DNA of 64,000 nt from Pseudidiomarina mangrovi (GTDB lineage: Bacteria > Pseudomonadota > Gammaproteobacteria > Enterobacterales > Alteromonadaceae). Positions 8,790 through 15,864 of this stretch are shown here, one piece after another. The notes below the pieces were generated by a model. That model was not told the DNA's origin. It made no database searches and was given only the letters and a program-made list of their open reading frames with translations. A program made the position numbers and the translations under genes. Position 1 is the first letter of the stretch. Each line of letters starts with the position of its first letter. Location of the stretch: NCBI RefSeq assembly GCF_003999375.1, contig NZ_RJLC01000017.1, positions 248,001 through 312,000 of the forward strand, written 5' to 3'.

Positions 8790-10142
8790 ATGGGCTATTC
8801 GCGGTTTAGACGGTATTGGCAAGCAGCATTTGTTCGTGATCATGAAGCGCACCACGGTTTACTGGAACCTTATGCGGAGGCCACTGAGGCCCTGCATCAA
8901 GGCTCGTTTAACAGCCGTTGCTTGCAACGAGCTGAGCGCTTGTCAGCGCAACTCGGCTGGCAGCAATTAGAGCAACAATGGCACTGGCAACGGCGACTCT
9001 TGCTGCTCGGCTTTATCATACTAGTGATCGTGGCCGGCAGCGGCCTCACCAATGGCTTACTCGCGTTAACGAGCCCGATCTCGCTGCTCCATGCTTGGTT
9101 TAGTTTGGTCGGCATCAACTTACTTATGCTATTGCTGTGGCTTGTTGCTATGTTACGCGCTGCACCATTACCAGGTGTCGGTGGGTTTGCTATTGGCCTG
9201 AGTCAACGTTGGCGGCTATTTCGCCGCACCCGGGCCATGACCACTGCGTGGCTGCAGGTTATGCAGCAACAACGCCTGTTGAGCCCCGCGTTGAGTGCTA
9301 TGAGTCATGGTTTTTGGTTGGCACTGCTTGGCACCGCATGGTTATTGTTGTTATTGCGCTTGAGCGCGCAATCCTACAGTTTCACCTGGGAAACCACTAT
9401 TTTGTCTGCCCAGCAACTGCAGCAGACCGCACTATGGCTGGGCTATCTGCCGCAGCTGATGGGCTTTGATCCGCCGCCGTTGCAAGCGTTATTGGAGCAA
9501 CATTCAGCTGTGGCGCAACAACAAGCGGGGCGGTGGTTACTGGCGGTATTGTGGTGCTACGGTATGGCCCCAAGGGCATTGTTATTGGTAATCGCCTTGC
9601 TAACTCTAGCGTCACGTTATCGCCAACTTAGCCTGAATGATAATGATCCCGCGTATGCCGCCATGCAGCGTTGCTGGCAGCAACTGGCCAGCGCCAACGC
9701 TCGCATTGTTGATGCCGATGCTGGGCAGTCAGTGGCGATACCTGCGGCAGCTGCTGTGCACGGGCAAGGGCGGCTGGTACTGAGTTTGGATCATGAACCA
9801 GCAACAGCATTACCGGCCTGGGCTGCTGATTTGACCTACCTTGGCGTCATTGCAACGGGCAGCGATAAACGCCGTGTACTGGAGCAATTAGGCCAACAAG
9901 CCGCGGCTGTTGTGGTGGTGCGTATTGATGTCATGCTCAGCCCAGATCGCGGTAGCATCGAGTTTTTGCGCGCCGTACAGCCACTCACCCAGCGACTGTT
10001 ATTGGTTAATAGTCAGCCCGAACAGCAGCACGATTTCAATGCACGAATAGTGCTATGGCAGCAAGCATTGCAACGCTTAGGCGTAGAATTTATCGCGCCC
10101 ACCGATATGATTCATCAGTTAGCCGCAGGAGCCAGCTCATGA
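8790..10142 (+). CDS. DUF2868 multi-pass membrane protein
   Basis: A 450-aa protein with about four strongly hydrophobic segments in the first half (LLLLGFIILVIVAGSG, SLVGINLLMLLLWLVAML, FWLALLGTAWLLLLLRL, WLLAVLWCYGMAPRALLLV). The cytoplasmic C-terminal half, with patches such as RIDVMLSPDRGSIEFLR, looks like a folded domain of unknown activity. GAGG sits 5 bases before the ATG. Its stop overlaps the start of a DUF3482 GTPase (ATGA at 10139-10142). I recall this DUF2868-DUF3482 pairing from pseudomonads and their relatives, but the function is unknown. Confidence 0.82.
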   Translation: MGYSRFRRYWQAAFVRDHEAHHGLLEPYAEATEALHQGSFNSRCLQRAERLSAQLGWQQLEQQWHWQRRLLLLGFIILVIVAGSGLTNGLLALTSPISLLHAWFSLVGINLLMLLLWLVAMLRAAPLPGVGGFAIGLSQRWRLFRRTRAMTTAWLQVMQQQRLLSPALSAMSHGFWLALLGTAWLLLLLRLSAQSYSFTWETTILSAQQLQQTALWLGYLPQLMGFDPPPLQALLEQHSAVAQQQAGRWLLAVLWCYGMAPRALLLVIALLTLASRYRQLSLNDNDPAYAAMQRCWQQLASANARIVDADAGQSVAIPAAAAVHGQGRLVLSLDHEPATALPAWAADLTYLGVIATGSDKRRVLEQLGQQAAAVVVVRIDVMLSPDRGSIEFLRAVQPLTQRLLLVNSQPEQQHDFNARIVLWQQALQRLGVEFIAPTDMIHQLAAGASS

Positions 10143-11533
10143 GCACCGCAAACTGGTTGCATATTGCCGTTGTCGGCCATACCAATGCTGGTAAAACATC
10201 GTTATTACGAACCTTGTTACAACGGCGTGATTTTGGTTCGGTGGCGGCCAGCCCAAGTACTACGCGCGATGTTGTTTGTACTGAAATGACACTTACTGCG
10301 CAGTTTGGTTTAGCACTATACGACACTCCAGGGCTGGAGCAAGGGAGTGAATTATTTGACCTACTAAATAGCGAGTTTGCTGATGATAGCTATCGTCATG
10401 ATGGCCCCAAACAGCTTACGGCCTTGCTCAGTAGTCCTGCGGCGCAATTCCAGTTTGATCAAGAAGCGAAGGTAATTCGCCAACTGATGAAATGTGATGC
10501 AGCGTTCTATGTTATTGATGTACGTGATCCTGTATTGCCAAAACTACAAGATGAATTGAGTTTACTGTCACGCTGCGGGCGCCCATTAATTGCTGTTTTG
10601 AACTTTACCGAGGGCGCCAACCAGCAATTAGCACTGTGGCGCGAGGCCTTGGCCAAGGTGCATATTCATCAGCAGGTTAGTTTTGATGCTGTGGCGCCAC
10701 CGCAGGATGGTCTCGAACAGTTATTTGATAGCTTAGCGGTAGTCTTACCGCAAGCCAGAGAGGGCCTTAAGCAAGCCCTTGTGACATTACAACAACAGCA
10801 GGATCTGCGCCGCCGCCAAGCGTATTTAATGGTTGCTGATTTATTACTAGATGTTGCTGCTTATCAACGCTTGGTGGTTAGCGATGACGCCCAACAAGTA
10901 CAAGCCGCTATTGCCACCATGCAGCAACAAGTGAGAGAACGCGAACAAGCCACCTTGAGTAGTATTCTCACCTTATATGGTTTTAGCAGCGATGATGCAC
11001 ACTTTGACTTGCTGGCGCTAGCCGAAGGGCAATGGCAAGACGACTTGTTTGCCCCAGAAACATTAAAGGCTTTTGGTATTAAGACTGGCTTGGGAGTAGG
11101 CAGCGGTGCCGCCGCTGGAGCCGGTATTGACTTGTTGCTCGGCGGCGCAAGCCTAGGGGCTGCGGCGGCTCTCGGCGCGACCATTGGTGGTGTTTATCAG
11201 GGCTGGCAGAGTTTTGGTAAGCGCTTGGTCAGCCAGTGGCGAGGGTATCAGAGCCTTCAGGTTCAGGATGCCATTGTGGCCTTGTTGATGCGCCGTCAAC
11301 AACTGTTAGTCGCGGCGCTAGAGCGGCGGGGTCATGCGGCACAGCAACCGCTTCACCTTGAACCGATGTCGCCATTGCGACAGTTGTTACCGCAGCACCA
11401 TCTTCCGTCGCTGGTTGATCAGGCGCGGCGACAGCCTCACTGGTCGCGGCTCAATGCTGAGCAATGGCAACCAAGCCGTGCGCGTGAACAGGCCTGTGCG
11501 GACTTACAGGTGCAGTTACGGCAATCCATATAG
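10139..11533 (+). CDS. DUF3482-type GTPase (Era/TrmE-like G domain)
   Basis: A 464-aa P-loop GTPase. G1 is GHTNAGKTS (about residues 14-22), the switch threonine lies in PSTTRDV and G3 is DTPG. The position expected for G4 (NKxD) reads NFTE, so guanine specificity may be relaxed. The C-terminal half contains coiled segments (EREQATLSSIL) and a glycine/alanine-rich hydrophobic hairpin at about residues 317-357 (GSGAAAGAGIDLLLGG), which could insert in a membrane. I chose ATG 10139, with its ATGA overlap, over an upstream in-frame ATG at 10055 that lies inside the DUF2868 gene. The pair probably acts together at the inner membrane. Confidence 0.85.
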   Translation: MSTANWLHIAVVGHTNAGKTSLLRTLLQRRDFGSVAASPSTTRDVVCTEMTLTAQFGLALYDTPGLEQGSELFDLLNSEFADDSYRHDGPKQLTALLSSPAAQFQFDQEAKVIRQLMKCDAAFYVIDVRDPVLPKLQDELSLLSRCGRPLIAVLNFTEGANQQLALWREALAKVHIHQQVSFDAVAPPQDGLEQLFDSLAVVLPQAREGLKQALVTLQQQQDLRRRQAYLMVADLLLDVAAYQRLVVSDDAQQVQAAIATMQQQVREREQATLSSILTLYGFSSDDAHFDLLALAEGQWQDDLFAPETLKAFGIKTGLGVGSGAAAGAGIDLLLGGASLGAAAALGATIGGVYQGWQSFGKRLVSQWRGYQSLQVQDAIVALLMRRQQLLVAALERRGHAAQQPLHLEPMSPLRQLLPQHHLPSLVDQARRQPHWSRLNAEQWQPSRAREQACADLQVQLRQSI

Positions 11534-11581
11534 CGCAGCGCTGCGTATCCATGGCAGGATTGACTAATAAGAGAAAGTTGT

Positions 11582-11842
11582 ATGCTTGGTGATGGCTTTG
11601 CTGCGGCAGATATTTCGCGCATTATTGAAATGGCTTGGGAAGACCGCACCCCGTTTGAGGCGATTGAAAACACCTATGGCTTGTCAGAAAGCCAAGTCAT
11701 TCAACTGATGCGACAGCAGCTAAAAACCACGGCATTTAAGCGCTGGCGGGCGCGCGTATCAGGACGGGTGACGAAACATCAGGCTAAACGCCCGAAAGAG
11801 GTGCTGCGCGCTTACTGTTCGACGCAGTATAAGCAGCGTTAA
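11582..11842 (+). CDS. TIGR03643-family small protein (DUF2805)
   Basis: An 86-aa basic protein. The helical first half (ISRIIEMAWEDRTPFEAIE) is followed by a helix-turn-helix-like stretch (YGLSESQVIQLMRQQL) and a basic tail (FKRWRARVSGRVTKHQ), fitting the conserved small family TIGR03643, which has no known function. A nucleic-acid-binding role is only a guess. It lies 48 bases after the GTPase gene on the same strand and may share its transcript, but there is no overlap. Confidence 0.75.
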   Translation: MLGDGFAAADISRIIEMAWEDRTPFEAIENTYGLSESQVIQLMRQQLKTTAFKRWRARVSGRVTKHQAKRPKEVLRAYCSTQYKQR

Positions 11843-11866
11843 GCAAACTGGGAGATGTTGAAGAAT

Positions 11867-11943
11867 TGGTCGGCATGACTGGATTTGAACCAGCGACCCC
11901 TGACACCCCATGACAGTGCGCTACCAAGCTGCGCCACATGCCG
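11867..11943 (-). tRNA. tRNA-Pro (anticodon GGG)
   Basis: On the minus strand the sequence folds as a 77-base tRNA. The acceptor CGGCATG pairs with CATGCCG, the discriminator is A and the CCA end is encoded at 11867-11869. The anticodon loop ATGGGGT gives anticodon GGG. The anticodon stem CTGTC/GTCAG keeps a T-T mismatch that I also remember in E. coli proL. The T-loop is GGTTCAAATCC. Confidence 0.95.
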
Positions 11944-11955
11944 ACCGAGCCCGCT

Positions 11956-11983
11956 ATGATAATGAAAAAGCGGGCAATGGCAA
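11956..11983 (-). promoter_or_regulatory. Promoter of tRNA-Pro
   Basis: On the minus strand, TTGCCA (RC of 11978-11983) and TATCAT (RC of 11956-11961) are separated by 16 bases. The -10 element lies 12 bases before the mature tRNA 5' end, and a GC-rich discriminator (AGCGGGC) typical of stable-RNA promoters follows. Confidence 0.55.
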
Positions 11984-12001
11984 GGCTAAATCAGCAAAAC
12001 T

Positions 12002-13645
12002 TTAAGGATTACTTTCGTTTTGCTGATTAAAGCGTTTTAACTTCCGCAAACTATCAATCATTACCGGAGTAGCTGGGCTAACGCCAGGCAGTAACTGCAA
12101 TGATTGATTGTCAAAACTACGAATATGACCGTCACGATCAATCACTGAAGTCATTTCTTCTTGATAGATGACTAAGTCTTCGCCATAGGTAGTCACCAGC
12201 GGCCAGCGCCGAGCTTCACTTTGCAAATTATGACCTAACGAATAATGTTTGGTGTCTTCAACGCACTGTAAATAGTTGCTCAGTACTGTTGGCATAATGT
12301 CAGTGAGGCTCGCCAAAGGCTGCGCTTGCCAATTCACTTTATCATTGGTCCATAGTGGCACCTGCATAGCGCTCACCGCATAGGCTGGGTCACTTGTGGC
12401 CGCATTGCTGGCTGCCAGTGCGGTAACAATCACCGCCATACCGCTATCAAGCGCCTGTTGAATGCGGCGCAAACTATCGCTGTGCTCAGGTGCACTGATA
12501 GCTAAGCCTATCACCGCTGATGGCTGGGATAGGCCGAACTGGCGGAACTGTTGCAGTGGCTGCGGCAGTTGCATGTTGCTTGCTATGGCGTCATCGGCTG
12601 TGGCCGGATTGTTGAATAACGCGGTGGTGAACTCAATACGATAATCACGCAACGGGCCAAAGTAGGCCGGTTCCGCTTGGCTATCAGCAATTGCCGTCAT
12701 GTAAAGGTCAGGCAGCCCGTAGAGCAATTCAAATAAGCCGCTGGCAGCATCTAATTGGCCCAACACTGGGGTACCATAGTGTTGTAACTGCGGAAAGCGC
12801 TCACTGAATTGCTGTTGCTGCTGTTGGTTAAGTTGAGTAAAGGCCACAATCAAGGTGGTCGGTGGCTCAGCGATGCGCGCACACATTATGTCGGCGGCAG
12901 GATATTTGAGATCAATGCTAGTGGTTTGGCGCAGCAGCCGGTCGGTGGCTTGATGGCGCTCTTCAACCAGTAAGCCATGTTTGCTCATGAGGGTTTTTGC
13001 TGTGGTTGGGTAGGACAGCGGAAAAGTATCGTCTTGCTTGGTGATATTGGTATATAACACCGCATCAGCCCAGACGTGAATACTGTGGCTGGCCAGAAAA
13101 CACAGCACAAAAACGGCACTAAAGGCTGGGCCCCAGTGTTTTTGCTGAAGCCTATCAAGGCGTTTCCACGCCAGATTTGCTAGCGCTAGTTCAAACACTA
13201 ATAGCACCACAAAGGTCAGCAACATGCCCAACAAGATAAGAAAACTAGCTCCAGCAAATACCGACTCGGCATCAGCGGCTAGTTGCGACAGTGAATAGGT
13301 ATTGAGGTGGTAACCATACTGTCGGTAAAACAGCAAATCGGCAACTAACGCAATAATACCTAAGGCGGCTACCAGGGTGGCAATACCGCGCAACACCCGA
13401 GAATAGGGCACCAGTAAACAGAAAGGGAAAATCAGTACAATAAAAACAACGAATGGCAAAAAGGAAAAATGCCCCAGCCAATTAAGCAACATGTAGATCA
13501 GGCCTAAGCCACTACCTGGAGGTTCGGCCGCCTCAATATATAAACTTCCGATCGCTAACACCAAAATGATGTTAAAGAAGGTGAACCAGTGGCCCCAGCT
13601 AATCAGCCGCGCAATTTTATCGCGTCGTTGCTTACGTTGTTTCAT
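12002..13645 (-). CDS. yejM: YejM/PbgA/LapC-family inner-membrane protein (DUF3413, inactive sulfatase-like)
   Basis: A 547-aa protein with about five transmembrane helices in the first 195 residues, then a periplasmic alkaline-phosphatase-fold domain lacking a sulfatase nucleophile. The segment SGLFELLYGLP matches the GLFGLFYGLP signature of YejM. In enterobacteria YejM senses lipopolysaccharide and, through LapB, controls FtsH degradation of LpxC. The protein is about 40 residues shorter than E. coli YejM (586 aa). It lies 11 bases downstream of yejL on the same strand, with yejK divergent, the classical locus order. Confidence 0.88.
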   Translation of the reverse strand: MKQRKQRRDKIARLISWGHWFTFFNIILVLAIGSLYIEAAEPPGSGLGLIYMLLNWLGHFSFLPFVVFIVLIFPFCLLVPYSRVLRGIATLVAALGIIALVADLLFYRQYGYHLNTYSLSQLAADAESVFAGASFLILLGMLLTFVVLLVFELALANLAWKRLDRLQQKHWGPAFSAVFVLCFLASHSIHVWADAVLYTNITKQDDTFPLSYPTTAKTLMSKHGLLVEERHQATDRLLRQTTSIDLKYPAADIMCARIAEPPTTLIVAFTQLNQQQQQQFSERFPQLQHYGTPVLGQLDAASGLFELLYGLPDLYMTAIADSQAEPAYFGPLRDYRIEFTTALFNNPATADDAIASNMQLPQPLQQFRQFGLSQPSAVIGLAISAPEHSDSLRRIQQALDSGMAVIVTALAASNAATSDPAYAVSAMQVPLWTNDKVNWQAQPLASLTDIMPTVLSNYLQCVEDTKHYSLGHNLQSEARRWPLVTTYGEDLVIYQEEMTSVIDRDGHIRSFDNQSLQLLPGVSPATPVMIDSLRKLKRFNQQNESNP

Positions 13646-13656
13646 GACGATTCCGC

Positions 13657-13878
13657 TCAGGCATGCTTAGTCAATGATTGTAGCAGTACTTTGCCAAATT
13701 GTTCAGCCACTTTGTAGCCTTGCTCTGGGCTGTACTGTTGATAAATCACATTGCTGACGGCATTACCTAAGGTCATCAAAGCAAGGTCGCGGCTGACCTG
13801 TTCACGCTCCAGCAGCTCCATCACTTGCTCGAGTAATTGCTGTTGGCGCTTAGCATCGTATTGGGACACAATCGGCAT
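13657..13878 (-). CDS. yejL: YejL family protein (DUF1414)
   Basis: A 73-aa helical protein with the YejL pattern: MPIVSQYDAKRQQQLLEQV at the N-terminus, then LALMTLGNAVSNVI and VAEQFGKVLLQSL. Its function is unknown. It lies between yejM (same strand, 11-base gap) and the divergent yejK, as in Enterobacteriaceae, Vibrio and Shewanella, so the assignment is supported by sequence and position. Confidence 0.93.
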   Translation of the reverse strand: MPIVSQYDAKRQQQLLEQVMELLEREQVSRDLALMTLGNAVSNVIYQQYSPEQGYKVAEQFGKVLLQSLTKHA

Positions 13879-13948
13879 TTTTTAACTCTCATCGTGTTAG
13901 AATGCGCTCATCTTAACACAGCGATAGCAACAGGAAATCAAAACCGCC

Positions 13949-14989
13949 ATGCACGCCGACATAAAACACAGCATTATCCACCAGTTTTATACTAGCAATG
14001 GTCAAATTGGCTTGCGATTAGCTCCGGCGATACTCGCCATAGATGATCAAGTGGGACTATTAATCAATGAGTTGCGTGAAATTTATGATGCCAAGCCAAG
14101 TAAAGGGTATGCCCGTTTTTTAACCCCAGAGGATGCCGTTGAAAGCAGCCAATTAAGTGATTTTCCGCAGCATTTATCGCAGTGGCAAGCAGGTAGTTTA
14201 GATTTTGTCGGCTTCTCACAAACCGCTGCCAAATTGCTCCACAATCAGCTCCAACACTATGGCATTCTTGAAGCTGGTTTCTTGCTGGTGGCTAGTTATT
14301 ATGAGCGCGGCCAAGATTATCTGCTGGTGGCCTTCTTACCCAGTAAAGATGGTGTGACCATTGCCGCTGATCTTTCGGTAGACCGCTCATCGCAACTCGA
14401 TCTCAGTCGAGTGCAACTGGCGGCAACTATTAACGTCAGCGAGTGGCGTGATAATCCGAGCTCAAGTAGTTATATTTCCTTTATTAAAGGGCGAGTAGGC
14501 CGCAAGGTTTCAGATTTTTTCCTCGATTTCCTGGGTTGTGCCGAAGGCGTCAATGCCAAGAAACAGTCGCAACAGCTGGTGGAGTCGGTACAGCAATTCG
14601 TGCAGCAACAGGAATTAGCCGAACCACAAGCGAAACTATTGCGTAAATCGGTGTACGATATTTGCGACAATCAATGGCAACAAGGCGAGCCGCTGCGGGT
14701 CAAGGATTTATCTGAGCAGCTGCAACAACAGGTGCCTGAGGCCAGTAGTTTTGCCGATTTTGCCGCCAGCGCTGCAACACCGCTGGCCGATGAGTTTCCA
14801 ATGGATCGCAGTACCTTGCGTAAATTAGTCAAGTTTCAGGGCCAAGGGGGCGGTTTGAGTGTTGGCTTTGATCAACAGCTATTGGGTGAGCGGGTGGAGT
14901 ATGATGTGCATACCGACCGTTTGACCATTCATGGCACGCCACCAAATTTACGTGATCAATTACGCCGTTTTTTCGGTATTGATAGTTAG
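13949..14989 (+). CDS. yejK: Nucleoid-associated protein YejK
   Basis: A 346-aa protein of the NdpA/YejK family, about the family length (E. coli 335). N-terminal features are LRLAPAILAIDDQVGLLI, the central region includes FDYL-like and FIKGRVGRKVSDFFLDFLG, a long helical glutamine-rich stretch follows (residues about 205-260), and the C-terminus has FQGQGGGLSVGFDQQLLG. It is thought to bind the nucleoid, and its exact role is not settled. It is divergent from yejL across a 70-base gap that must contain both promoters. Confidence 0.95.
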   Translation: MHADIKHSIIHQFYTSNGQIGLRLAPAILAIDDQVGLLINELREIYDAKPSKGYARFLTPEDAVESSQLSDFPQHLSQWQAGSLDFVGFSQTAAKLLHNQLQHYGILEAGFLLVASYYERGQDYLLVAFLPSKDGVTIAADLSVDRSSQLDLSRVQLAATINVSEWRDNPSSSSYISFIKGRVGRKVSDFFLDFLGCAEGVNAKKQSQQLVESVQQFVQQQELAEPQAKLLRKSVYDICDNQWQQGEPLRVKDLSEQLQQQVPEASSFADFAASAATPLADEFPMDRSTLRKLVKFQGQGGGLSVGFDQQLLGERVEYDVHTDRLTIHGTPPNLRDQLRRFFGIDS

Positions 14990-15018
14990 TAGATACAAAG
15001 ACGCCGTGCTGAGGATGA

Positions 15019-15045
15019 AAAACGCCGGCGGTGTGCCGGCGTTTT
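15019..15045. terminator. Bidirectional terminator between yejK and cspD
   Basis: An 11-base perfect stem (AAAACGCCGGC and GCCGGCGTTTT) has a 5-base loop and lies between two convergent genes. The T run on one strand and the A run on the other allow intrinsic termination in both directions. Confidence 0.85.
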
Positions 15046-15071
15046 CAATCATGGTGCGGGAGTTAGTTAGA

Positions 15072-15281
15072 CTACTTTTGCACCGGAGTAATATGGACTG
15101 CATGTAACCCTTTTGGCCCTTCTTCGAGTTGAAACTCAACGTCTTGGCCTGCTTTCAGGGTACGATAGCCTTCCATTTCAATGGTCGAATAATGCGCGAA
15201 GATATCACCTTCGCGGTCTTCCGCCTCGATAAAGCCAAAACCTTTCGAGTTGTTGAACCATTTCACTTTGCCGGTTGCCAT
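15072..15281 (-). CDS. cspD: CspD-like cold-shock domain protein
   Basis: A 69-aa OB-fold protein with RNP1 (KGFGFIE) and an RNP2 of the CspD kind (DIFAHYS rather than VFVHFS). The YRTLKAGQDVEF and GPKGLHA segments also match CspD. In E. coli CspD is a stationary-phase inhibitor of replication encoded divergently from clpS-clpA, the same arrangement as here. AAGGA precedes the start. The 238-base gap to clpS (15282-15519) is AT-rich and must hold both promoters, but I saw no convincing -35/-10 pair in it. Confidence 0.93.
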   Translation of the reverse strand: MATGKVKWFNNSKGFGFIEAEDREGDIFAHYSTIEMEGYRTLKAGQDVEFQLEEGPKGLHAVHITPVQK

Positions 15282-15519
15282 ACTTCTACTTCCTTTGTTC
15301 TGCTCTGAAATTTAGTTATTGTTAGAATGACATCAACGCAGCTTTAGCGTTTGGCTTACTTGAAAACTGCATATGTTAACGCCATGTTTTACTCTAGGTG
15401 AGTTACGCCGATAGTCAAGGCAAATTTTGCTTAAAATATGTACTAATGTGCGCGATGTCAGAAAAATAACCGCGCTGAAACGTAAAAGAACGTCTATATA
15501 TAGTTAGTAAAGGGACATC

Positions 15520-15828
15520 ATGGGTGCAGCAGATCATAAACATCAGGTGAGTCAGCAACAGCAACAAGGGTTGCAGCCACCGCCGATGTATAAAGTCATT
15601 CTAAACAATGATGATTACACCCCTATGGACTTTGTGGTTGAAGTATTAATGCGGTTTTTTCGGATGGACCCAGAGCGAGCCACCGATACCATGCTAACCA
15701 TTCACTACAAAGGCCGGGCCGTGTGTGGCACGTATTCGGCAGAAATTGCCGAAACCAAGGTGGTGCAGGTTAATCGCTATGCGCAAGACCACCAGCATCC
15801 ATTGTTGTGCACAATGGAGAAAGCTTGA
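15520..15828 (+). CDS. clpS: ATP-dependent Clp protease adaptor ClpS
   Basis: A 102-aa N-end-rule adaptor that delivers proteins with bulky N-terminal residues to ClpAP. The substrate-pocket motif [15 protein letters not shown] is intact, as are the conserved AMLTIHYKG-like ([14 protein letters not shown]) and later helices. The glutamine-rich N-terminal tail, about 20 residues ([17 protein letters not shown]), corresponds to the flexible extension that enters the ClpA pore. clpA follows after 36 bases. Confidence 0.97.
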   Translation: MGAADHKHQVSQQQQQGLQPPPMYKVILNNDDYTPMDFVVEVLMRFFRMDPERATDTMLTIHYKGRAVCGTYSAEIAETKVVQVNRYAQDHQHPLLCTMEKA

Positions 15829-15864
15829 ACGAATTTTCACTGACGACGCAGCAGGAGTACCGCT

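Noticed and set aside
11948-11975. Inverted repeat GCCCGC...GCGGGC around the tRNA-Pro promoter
   Set aside because: Only 6 pairs with a 16-base loop and it coincides with promoter elements, so it is unlikely to be a separate terminator.
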